Shown piece after piece: positions 26,214-33,582 of a stretch of DNA of 64,000 nucleotides (positions are counted from its first letter, which is position 1; the number at the start of each line of letters is the position of its first letter). Below the pieces are notes generated by a model, which was not told where the DNA came from, ran no database searches, and worked only from the letters and a program-made list of their open reading frames with translations. Position numbers and translations under genes: made by a program. This stretch comes from an uncultured Christensenella sp. (GTDB lineage: Bacteria > Bacillota > Clostridia > Christensenellales > UBA3700): positions 41,747 to 105,746 of the forward strand of contig CAJTVJ010000004.1 in the NCBI GenBank assembly GCA_910579785.1. The letters run 5' to 3'.

Positions 26214-27341
26214 ATGAAAAAAATCACAATATTGGGCAGTACTGGCTCGATAGGTATACAGTCTCTCGAAGTTGTCGACAAATATCACGGCGAATTTGAA
26301 GTCGTAGGTCTCGCCTGTAAATCAAATAGGCTGATATTATCGCAGATAGAGAAGTATGCGCCTAAGTACGTCGCAGTATCTGACAATACGCTGGCAAAAG
26401 AGATAGCCGACGCGTATCCGCAAATAAAAGTGCTTGTCGGAGAAGAGGGGCTTTGCGAGATTGCAGATATTAAAGTCGACCTTGTGATAAACGGACTTGT
26501 CGGAATAAGCGGTTTGAGACCAACGATAGTCGCAATCAAAAGAAAAAACAATATTGCTTTGGCAAATAAAGAGACGTTGGTTGCAGGAGGAGAGCTTGTC
26601 ATGCCGCTCGCCAAGCAAATGGGCGTTGAAATTTTGCCTGTGGACAGCGAACACAGCGCGATATGGCAGTCGCTTACGGCAAAAAACGTCAAAAAGATAT
26701 TACTTACAGCAAGCGGCGGAGCATTCAGGGATTGGACGAAGAAGCAGCTGACGGAAGCAAAAGCATGCGACGCATTGAAGCATCCTAATTGGGATATGGG
26801 CGCAAAAGTCACTATTGACAGCGCTACTCTTATGAACAAAGGCTTGGAAATAATTGAGGCGATGCACCTTTTCGGCGTAAACGTCGACGACATAAAAGTG
26901 TTGGTGCATAGGCAAAGCGTAGTGCACAGTATGGTCGAGTATGCAGACGGAAGCGTCATAGCGCAGCTCAGTTATCCCGATATGAGACTTCCCATACAAA
27001 TCGCTATGTTATATCCTCATAGAGGAAATCATGCTTTTAATACGTTTGACTTTGTCGGCAAAAATCTTACCTTTGAAGATGCAGACGAGGAGAGATTTCC
27101 TTGCCTTGCGATAGCGAAATATTGCGCGAAAGAAAAGGGGATTGCCCCTGTGATAATGAATGCGGCAAACGAAATACTTGTAAAAGCATATTTGGATAAT
27201 AAAATAAAATTTTATGACATACCTTATTATATAGAATGCGCTTTGCGACAGTTCTACCACAAAGAGAGAATTGTCGACGAGCAGCAAATTTATAACGTCG
27301 ACGAGGAGGTACGGGAGTACGTTCTTCGTCTAATAGGGTGA
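26214..27341 (+). CDS. dxr: 1-deoxy-D-xylulose 5-phosphate reductoisomerase
   Basis: Second step of the MEP pathway: DXP to MEP with NADPH. The 375-residue protein has the NADPH-binding ILGSTGSIGIQSLEVV at the N-terminus, the NKETLVAGGELVMPLAK segment, metal-binding PVDSEHSAIWQ, the flexible-loop region and the helical C-terminal domain. cdsA lies 13 bp upstream and rseP just downstream. Confidence 0.97.
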   Translation: MKKITILGSTGSIGIQSLEVVDKYHGEFEVVGLACKSNRLILSQIEKYAPKYVAVSDNTLAKEIADAYPQIKVLVGEEGLCEIADIKVDLVINGLVGISGLRPTIVAIKRKNNIALANKETLVAGGELVMPLAKQMGVEILPVDSEHSAIWQSLTAKNVKKILLTASGGAFRDWTKKQLTEAKACDALKHPNWDMGAKVTIDSATLMNKGLEIIEAMHLFGVNVDDIKVLVHRQSVVHSMVEYADGSVIAQLSYPDMRLPIQIAMLYPHRGNHAFNTFDFVGKNLTFEDADEERFPCLAIAKYCAKEKGIAPVIMNAANEILVKAYLDNKIKFYDIPYYIECALRQFYHKERIVDEQQIYNVDEEVREYVLRLIG

Positions 27342-27348
27342 GGTGAAA

Positions 27349-28497
27349 ATGATATTGACTTTGGCGGCGTCCGGACTTGACATACTCAAATGGATAGGCT
27401 ATTTTTTGGTGGCGTTGGTATGTCTTATGCTTATGATAATCATACACGAGCTGGGACATTATACTTTCGGTAAAATTTTTAAATTCAAAATAAATGAATT
27501 TTCCATAGGCTTCGGTCCGAAAATCTTTTCAAGGACAAACAAAAAGACGGGAGAAGTGTTTTCTATCAGACCGTTTCCGCTAGGCGGTTTTTGCGCATTC
27601 GGCGGAGAAGACGAAGAGAGCAGCGACCCGCACGATTTCAACAACAGACCCGTGTGGCAGAGGATAATAGTTTTGTTTGCAGGCGCAGGCTTCAACTTTT
27701 TGTCTGCATTTATAGTTATCACTATATTTTTTGCCGCATACGGCGAGTATTTTCCCGTCGTTGGCGAGGTCTATCAACACGTCGAGTACGTTGACGACGA
27801 AAACTATCAGCTTATTGAAGGATCGCAAGCGCTCAAAAAGGGCGACGTAATACTGTCTGTCGACGGCAAGATGGCATACAGTTTGCTTGAATTTAATAAG
27901 CTGTCGGAGTTGGTGTCTGGCGATAAAGACAACGTCGAAGTCGTCGTATTGAGAGACGGCAAGAAAGAAACTCTTAACGTAGTAAAGCATTATTATTTGA
28001 CTTATACAGAAAAGACAGACGAAAACGGCAATAAATATACTGTAGAAAACGTCAGCAAGAACAAAGGTTTGGGCATGGCTTTGGGGTCGTTTGCTCCGCA
28101 AAAGCTGTCTTTTGGAAAGGCGCTTGGGCATGGCGCGTCGTTTGGATTCGACGTGTTGAGAGTTACAGGCAAGTCGCTTAAACAAGTCTTTACAGGTTCC
28201 GTATCCGTCGGAGAATCAATGGGCGGTACGGCAACGGCGATATACTCCCTTGCTCAATTAGTTCAAGCCGGAATACCTGCGATAATATACGGTTTTTGCA
28301 TTCTTTCGGTGTCAATCGGGATAATGAACGTCATGCCTTTGCCTGCGCTCGACGGGTCGAGGATAGTCTTTGCGATAATTGAGGGAATAAGGCGAAAGCC
28401 TATAAATCGAAAGATCGAAGGCACGGTGCATTTTGTCGGGTTGATAGTCCTGCTTGCACTTGCAATACTCTTGGACCTAGTACACTTTTTTAGTTGA
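27349..28497 (+). CDS. rseP: RIP metalloprotease RseP (site-2 protease family)
   Basis: Intramembrane zinc metalloprotease that cleaves membrane-anchored regulators. HELGH lies in the first transmembrane helix (LMIIIHELGHYTFG). A PDZ domain covers about residues 140-215, and the third zinc ligand motif is MNVMPLPALDGSRIV near the C-terminus. The 382-residue frame starts at ATG 27349 with GAGG upstream; GTG 27343 is inside the ribosome-binding site. A single PDZ domain is typical of Gram-positive members. Targets may include an anti-sigma factor, which is not visible here. Confidence 0.93.
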   Translation: MILTLAASGLDILKWIGYFLVALVCLMLMIIIHELGHYTFGKIFKFKINEFSIGFGPKIFSRTNKKTGEVFSIRPFPLGGFCAFGGEDEESSDPHDFNNRPVWQRIIVLFAGAGFNFLSAFIVITIFFAAYGEYFPVVGEVYQHVEYVDDENYQLIEGSQALKKGDVILSVDGKMAYSLLEFNKLSELVSGDKDNVEVVVLRDGKKETLNVVKHYYLTYTEKTDENGNKYTVENVSKNKGLGMALGSFAPQKLSFGKALGHGASFGFDVLRVTGKSLKQVFTGSVSVGESMGGTATAIYSLAQLVQAGIPAIIYGFCILSVSIGIMNVMPLPALDGSRIVFAIIEGIRRKPINRKIEGTVHFVGLIVLLALAILLDLVHFFS

Positions 28498-28557
28498 AAA
28501 TAATAAATCAAATGCAAAAATATTTATATAAGTTGATAAACTCTGACGGAGAGAAAT

Positions 28558-29595
28558 ATGAAGAGAAAAGTTAACGTGGGAGGGATAGTCATAGGCGACG
28601 GAAGCGTATCCATCCAATCTATGACAAATACCAAGACAAAGGACGTCGACGCGACGGTTGCGCAGATAGTAGAGTTGCAAAGGGCAGGATGCCAGTTGGT
28701 CAGATGTTCCGTCCCGGACGAAGAGAGTGCGGCAGCATTAAAAGAAATAATAAAGAACGTCGACGTGCCGATTATTGCCGACATACATTTTTCGCATAAG
28801 CTTGCGATAATGTCAGCGGACGCCGGCGTGTCGAAGATAAGGATAAACCCCGGCAATATCGGCGGAGTTGACAAAGCCAAGTATCTTGCCGATTATCTCA
28901 AAGAGAGGGGCGTTGCATTGAGGATAGGCGTCAACGGCGGCTCGCTTGATTCGGCGCATAAGTCAAAGCCGCTTGCGCAGGCTATGACAGACAGCGCGTT
29001 GGAATACGTCTCGGTGTTGGAAAAATGTAATTTCTACGACACTGTCATATCCGCCAAGTCGTCCAACGTCAAAGTGATGATAGATACTTATAGATTGCTA
29101 GATAAAGCTTGCGACTATCCGTTGCATTTAGGGGTCACGGAAGCTGGTATTTATCATACGGGACTTGTCAAATCTGCCGTCGGGATCGGCAGTTTGCTTT
29201 GCGACGGTATCGGCGATACTATAAGGGTATCGTTGAGCGACGACCCTGTCAAAGAAGTCGAGGCTGCAAAGGACATATTGAAGGCTTGCGACAAATATCC
29301 CTATCCTTATTGCGAAATAATCTCTTGTCCTACGTGCGCCCGTACTAATATTGCCGTCAAATCGCTTGCCGAGCAAGTTGAAGAGATGTGCAAAGACATT
29401 CAAAAGTCGTTGAAGATCGCTGTGATGGGATGCGTAGTCAACGGCATTGGCGAGTCGCAGGGAGCGAATTTGGGAGTCGCAGGCGGCAAGGATAAGTCGG
29501 CGATATTCGTGGACGGAGAGTACGTGCTTACCGTAGACAATGACGACATACTTCCTACTCTCAAAAAATATATTCTGCAATACAACAAAGACTGA
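28558..29595 (+). CDS. ispG: 4-hydroxy-3-methylbut-2-enyl diphosphate synthase
   Basis: Penultimate MEP-pathway enzyme, a [4Fe-4S] protein making HMBPP. The 345-residue protein starts RKVNVGGIVIGDGSVSIQSMTNTKTKDV and has PIIADIHFSHKLA, RINPGNIGG and the cluster-binding SCPTCARTN and MGCVVNGIGESQGANLGVAGG. It ends the uppS-cdsA-dxr-rseP-ispG series, the common clostridial order, and is followed by the polC position. Confidence 0.97.
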   Translation: MKRKVNVGGIVIGDGSVSIQSMTNTKTKDVDATVAQIVELQRAGCQLVRCSVPDEESAAALKEIIKNVDVPIIADIHFSHKLAIMSADAGVSKIRINPGNIGGVDKAKYLADYLKERGVALRIGVNGGSLDSAHKSKPLAQAMTDSALEYVSVLEKCNFYDTVISAKSSNVKVMIDTYRLLDKACDYPLHLGVTEAGIYHTGLVKSAVGIGSLLCDGIGDTIRVSLSDDPVKEVEAAKDILKACDKYPYPYCEIISCPTCARTNIAVKSLAEQVEEMCKDIQKSLKIAVMGCVVNGIGESQGANLGVAGGKDKSAIFVDGEYVLTVDNDDILPTLKKYILQYNKD

Positions 29596-29630
29596 CAGGC
29601 AAATAAGGCAATTTACGGTGGAAAAAATAT

Positions 29631-31223
29631 ATGGAATTTATTGATAAGCTCAATGCGGCGACAGAAAATAAATATGACTTTCTGAGAATATCCAAGCTCA
29701 ATCTTGACGTTGGGAGCAAGTCTTTGTCGTTGGTATTTCTTTTGCCGCAAAATATCGACGAGGACAAATTCGGCATTGAAGATAAAAAGACAGTCGAAGA
29801 TTTTTGCCGCGCGCAGGTGCCGGAAACTTTTTCGTTGAAGATAGTATTTACAGTCAATTACATAAATACCGAAGCCGTGGCAAGGCAGGTGCTCAATTTT
29901 ATTTCTGCAAAGTACAGTACTATAATGTCGCAGATGGACAATTCGCTGACGGAAGTTAAGATACGTGAGGGGAAGATAACGATAGACCTCTTTGTATACA
30001 GCACGGTGGAGTTTTTTTGCAAAAACAGCGGATTTGCGGACAAGCTGTCAAAGTTCATATACAATCAAAATTGCATAGACAAAGTCGTTGTCAATATCAA
30101 CGTGTGCAAACGTATCGACGCCAAAGAGGTGCTTGAAGAGAGGCAGGACGTCAAGTACGTCGACACAGGCGAGATAGATATAATCGGCAACTATCATTAC
30201 ATGATAGGCAAGGACATAATCAAGAAACCGAGATACATAGAAAAGTACAAAAAAGAACTTGACGGCGTATGCGTATGCGGCAGCGTTAAAGACCTCAAAC
30301 GTATAAATATAATTGACAAGACGTCGCCCGACAGAAAGATAAAAAAGGTGCTTTTTAAGTTTGTTATAAGCGATACGACGGGCAGCATGGACTGTCTGTA
30401 TTTTGCCAAGTTACGCAAACCTAAAAAGGGAGAGAAAGAGAGTTCTACCTGTCTTGATATGCTAAAAGACGGCGACGACGTAATAATATTCGGCAATTAC
30501 AGACACAGCGATTTTTCTGACAAAAACGAGCTTATGATAGTCAAGCTTGCGCTTTGCAAGATAAACTACGAGGGCTTGGAAAAGCGCAGAGACGACATCA
30601 AAAAGGCTAATAAGATAAAGATTTTTGCATCTCCTAAGAAGTACGAGGCGGATATGAGCGAATCTCTTCTCGACATCATGGGGCATTGCGACTATATAAT
30701 GAACAACGATTTTATCGTATTCGACTTGGAGACAACGGGATTGAGCGTCGATACCGACAAGATTGTCGAGATTGGCGCCGTCAAGATGGAAAAGGGGAAG
30801 ATAGTAGAGTATTACAATACTTTGATAGATCCGCAAATGCACATCCCCGAGGGCGCGAGCGACAAAAACCACATCTACGACGAAGACGTAAAGAATTCGC
30901 CATACATAGAGGACGTATTTGAGTTTTTTATCAACTACTGCAAGGGCTATAAGCTAATAGCGCACAACGGTATGGGATTTGATTTTAAGGTCATACGCAG
31001 AGAGAGCGACAGGCTGGGGATACCTTTTACAAATGAGCTGATAGACTCTTTGACAGAGGCAAGAAATATCCTGCCGCACAATCGCAGACACAGTCTTGAA
31101 GCATTGTGCAATCATTACGGAATAATCAACCGTCAGGCGCACAGGGCGTATGAAGACGCGGAAGCAACGGCAAAGGTATTCGTCAAGCTTATGGATGACA
31201 AGTATAGAAAAGACGTTGAATGA
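29631..31223 (+). CDS. PolC-like exonuclease lacking PHP and polymerase domains
   Basis: A 530-residue protein where Clostridia normally have polC (about 1,430 residues). Residues ~1-190 look like the PolC N-terminal region. Residues ~205-320 form an OB-fold segment (GSVKDLKRINI...DTTGSMDCLYFAK). A DEDDh exonuclease occupies ~362-525: FIVFDLETTGLS (Exo I), LIAHNGMGFDFKVI (Exo II) and HRAYEDAEATAKVFVKLM (Exo III), the last very close to PolC. The PHP sequence that normally flanks the exonuclease (LHLHT...) is absent, and no polymerase or zinc-finger region exists before rimP, 190 bp downstream. All catalytic residues are kept, so it is probably an active proofreading-type 3'-5' exonuclease. 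The replicative polymerase must be encoded elsewhere. Confidence 0.85.
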   Translation: MEFIDKLNAATENKYDFLRISKLNLDVGSKSLSLVFLLPQNIDEDKFGIEDKKTVEDFCRAQVPETFSLKIVFTVNYINTEAVARQVLNFISAKYSTIMSQMDNSLTEVKIREGKITIDLFVYSTVEFFCKNSGFADKLSKFIYNQNCIDKVVVNINVCKRIDAKEVLEERQDVKYVDTGEIDIIGNYHYMIGKDIIKKPRYIEKYKKELDGVCVCGSVKDLKRINIIDKTSPDRKIKKVLFKFVISDTTGSMDCLYFAKLRKPKKGEKESSTCLDMLKDGDDVIIFGNYRHSDFSDKNELMIVKLALCKINYEGLEKRRDDIKKANKIKIFASPKKYEADMSESLLDIMGHCDYIMNNDFIVFDLETTGLSVDTDKIVEIGAVKMEKGKIVEYYNTLIDPQMHIPEGASDKNHIYDEDVKNSPYIEDVFEFFINYCKGYKLIAHNGMGFDFKVIRRESDRLGIPFTNELIDSLTEARNILPHNRRHSLEALCNHYGIINRQAHRAYEDAEATAKVFVKLMDDKYRKDVE

Positions 31224-31319
31224 ATCGATGTGTCAGACAATAATATTGTGTTTTTAAATACTTGTTTAAAAAGTGGCAGACATATAAATAATAATATATA
31301 AATATATACGGCAAAACGC

Positions 31320-31348
31320 TTGCATAAAGCCGTATTGTATGATATATT
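31320..31348 (+). promoter_or_regulatory. Promoter of the rimP-nusA-infB operon
   Basis: TTGCAT (31320-31325), 17-bp spacer, TATATT (31343-31348), with a predicted start near 31355. Confidence 0.5.
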
Positions 31349-31372
31349 AAATATGCAATAGTAATGTACTAG

Positions 31373-31391
31373 GCGACTGTTTTTCAGTCGC
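31373..31391 (+). promoter_or_regulatory. Hairpin in the rimP leader, possible attenuator
   Basis: A perfect 7-bp stem (GCGACTG with CAGTCGC) around a T5 loop is followed by TTAAATTAT rather than a clean T-run. It lies between the promoter and the rimP ribosome-binding site, so it could be a weak attenuator or a NusA-responsive pause site. Confidence 0.4.
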
Positions 31392-31413
31392 TTAAATTAT
31401 AAAAAGGGAAAGT

Positions 31414-31887
31414 ATGTCGAAGATAGTCGAAAGCGTAAAAGAAACCGTCGAGCCGATAATCATATCCAAGGGTATGGAACTTGTTGACGTAGAGTATAAA
31501 AAACTTTACGGACAGGACACTCTTATCGTCTATATCGACAAAGACGGCGGAGTGGATCTCAACGATTGCGAACTTATACACAATGCCATCGACGAGCCTT
31601 TGGATACGCTTGACCCCACGCAAGGTCAGCCTTACAATCTCAACGTATCGTCGCCGGGTATAGACAGACCCCTTAAAACTGCGAGAGATTTTGCCAAAAA
31701 GACTGGGCTTGAAGTGGAGGTATCGCTATACAAAGCTTTGGAAGAATTGGGCAAGGTCAAAAAGTTTAATGCCGTACTTCTCGGATATGACGAAAGCAAC
31801 TGCGTAGTTGAATTGGAATACAAAAATAAAAACATAAAACTTAATATAAAAGATATAGCTTTGATCAGGGAAGCTATACACTTCTAG
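31414..31887 (+). CDS. rimP: Ribosome maturation factor RimP
   Basis: A 157-residue 30S assembly factor. Motifs: GMELVDVEYKKLYGQDTLIVYIDKDGGVDLNDCELI in the N-terminal alpha/beta domain, YNLNVSSPGIDRPLKTARDFAKKTG at the domain junction, and a C-terminal SH3-like fold. It is the first gene of the operon and is 9 bp from nusA. Confidence 0.95.
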   Translation: MSKIVESVKETVEPIIISKGMELVDVEYKKLYGQDTLIVYIDKDGGVDLNDCELIHNAIDEPLDTLDPTQGQPYNLNVSSPGIDRPLKTARDFAKKTGLEVEVSLYKALEELGKVKKFNAVLLGYDESNCVVELEYKNKNIKLNIKDIALIREAIHF

Positions 31888-31896
31888 GAGGACAAA

Positions 31897-32973
31897 ATGA
31901 CAAACAAAGATTTCTTTGCAGCACTCGACGCGCTTGAAAAGGAAAAGAAGATCGAGCAACAACAGTTTATCGAAGCACTCGAAACGGGTATCAGCGTAGC
32001 ATACAAGAAAGAGAACGGAATAGCAAAATCCGTCAAAGTTATGCTCAACCCACAGAGATACGAGATAAAGATATATGCGTACCAGACTGTTGTGGAAGAG
32101 GTCGTTGACGAGGATAAGGAGATATCTCTTGAAGACGCTAAGGCGATAAAGAATTCTTATAAAGTGGGCGATATGGTGAAAGAGGAACTTTCTCCGAAGA
32201 TGTTCTCCCGTATTGCTGCGCAGACTGCTAAGCAGGTCATAATGCAGAAAAACAACGAGATACAAAAAGAACTTATCAAAGACGAGATGAACAACAAAGA
32301 GGGCGAAATCGTCAAGGGTATCGTAAGAAGAGTAGAAAACGATACCGTATATTTGGAGATGGCAGGCACGTTGCTTGAAGGCGTGATGTTGCCGTCAGAG
32401 CAGATAAAGGGCGAGAAGTACAACGTCAACGACGTGCTCAACGTCTACGTCAAGAACGTGCGCACCAATCAAAGAGGCGCTACGCAGGTCATGGTATCCA
32501 GGGCGTCGATAGGCTTTGTCAAGAAGCTCTTTGAGATGGAAGTGCCGGAAATCAAGGCAAATCTCGTAAATATCAAGAAGATCGTAAGAGAGGCGGGCTA
32601 CCGTACTAAGATGGCGGTCTATGCAGAAGATTCTTCTATCGACGCGGTGGGAAGCTGCGTAGGACAAAAGGGTATGCGTATCAACAGCGTCGTACAGGAA
32701 CTCAACGGCGAAAAGATAGACGTTATCGGATACAGCCAAGATATCGGCGAATATATATCAAGAGCGCTTTCGCCGGCAAAAGTCATTGCAGTAATGCTCA
32801 ATCCTGACGAGAAGAGCGCAAAGGCAATCGTCGAGGACGAAAAACTTTCGCTTGCTATCGGCAAGGCAGGACAAAACGTAAGACTTGCAGCAAAGCTCAC
32901 CGAATGGAAAATAGACGTCAAGCCTTATTCGTCATTGACGGGCGGCGAGGGTATCGACGGTATCAATGAGTAA
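31897..32973 (+). CDS. nusA: Transcription termination/antitermination protein NusA
   Basis: A 358-residue NusA with an N-terminal RNA polymerase-binding domain, an S1 domain (~residues 135-200, EIVKGIVRRVENDTVYLEM...), and two KH domains with GSCVGQKGMRINSVVQELNGEKIDVI and SLAIGKAGQNVRLAAKLT. It lacks the C-terminal acidic repeats of Proteobacteria, as is normal in Bacillota. Ribosome-binding site AGGAGG. It overlaps the next gene by 8 bp. Confidence 0.97.
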   Translation: MTNKDFFAALDALEKEKKIEQQQFIEALETGISVAYKKENGIAKSVKVMLNPQRYEIKIYAYQTVVEEVVDEDKEISLEDAKAIKNSYKVGDMVKEELSPKMFSRIAAQTAKQVIMQKNNEIQKELIKDEMNNKEGEIVKGIVRRVENDTVYLEMAGTLLEGVMLPSEQIKGEKYNVNDVLNVYVKNVRTNQRGATQVMVSRASIGFVKKLFEMEVPEIKANLVNIKKIVREAGYRTKMAVYAEDSSIDAVGSCVGQKGMRINSVVQELNGEKIDVIGYSQDIGEYISRALSPAKVIAVMLNPDEKSAKAIVEDEKLSLAIGKAGQNVRLAAKLTEWKIDVKPYSSLTGGEGIDGINE

Positions 32974-33241
32974 TATGAAAAAACAGCCTGTGAGAATGTG
33001 CATCGCCTGCCGAGGCGCATATGAAAAAAAACAGATGTTGAGAATAGTAAAAGACAAGGATGGCAACATTTCCTTGGATTTTAGCGGAAAAAAAGCGGGA
33101 AGAGGAGCTTATATCTGTGACAGCGCACAGTGCATAGATAAGTGTGTGAAGAATAAACTTCTCAATCGCAATTTTGGACAAGAAATAAGCGTCGAGGTAT
33201 ATGATGCAATTAAAAAGCAATACGCCGATAGGGAAGATTGA
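32966..33241 (+). CDS. rnpM: RnpM/YlxR family RNA-binding protein
   Basis: A 91-residue YlxR-fold protein; in Bacillus subtilis this family has been reported to modulate RNase P. Signature: RMCIACRGAYEKKQMLRIVK, then GRGAYICDSAQCIDKCVKNKLLNR, with cysteines in the family positions. The ATG at 32966 overlaps the nusA end; an ATG at 32975 (MKKQPVRMC) is equally possible. Next gene overlaps by 41 bp. Confidence 0.92.
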   Translation: MSNMKKQPVRMCIACRGAYEKKQMLRIVKDKDGNISLDFSGKKAGRGAYICDSAQCIDKCVKNKLLNRNFGQEISVEVYDAIKKQYADRED

Positions 33242-33515
33242 CTGCTATATCAATTTTGCTGTGAGAGCAGGCAAGGTCTTGTGGGGTATCGACAGTTTAG
33301 AGAGAGCAAAGCGTATTCCTTTCGTCATATTATTTGACGAGACGCTGGGAGCCAACAGCTTTAAACAGCTCGAAACGTATTGCTCAAAAACGGGCGCGAA
33401 GGCGCTGGGATTGCCAAAGGATTATCTCAACAATCTTTTGAAGAGATCCAACGTCAAAGTGCTGTCGTTGACAGACGAGTCGCTGGCAGGCGCAATATTA
33501 AAAGTATGCGAATAG
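33201..33515 (+). CDS. YlxQ, L7Ae-family ribosomal-associated protein
   Basis: A 104-residue L7Ae/L30e-fold protein, a kink-turn RNA binder of the YlxQ type. Recognised from INFAVRAGKVLWGIDSLERAKRIPFVILFDETLGANSFKQLETYCSK and its place between rnpM and infB. The long overlap with rnpM (41 bp) makes the first ATG uncertain; the true start could be a little further in. Confidence 0.85.
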   Translation: MMQLKSNTPIGKIDCYINFAVRAGKVLWGIDSLERAKRIPFVILFDETLGANSFKQLETYCSKTGAKALGLPKDYLNNLLKRSNVKVLSLTDESLAGAILKVCE

Positions 33516-33582
33516 CGAGACCGAATTTCACGGTCGAAACAAGTGCGGCAGTATAAGTCGCAATAAATACGGAGGTGGTTTT

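Noticed and set aside
29631..31223. Frameshifted full-length polC
   Set aside because: Only 190 bp separate the stop from rimP, far too little for the missing PHP and polymerase parts in any frame.
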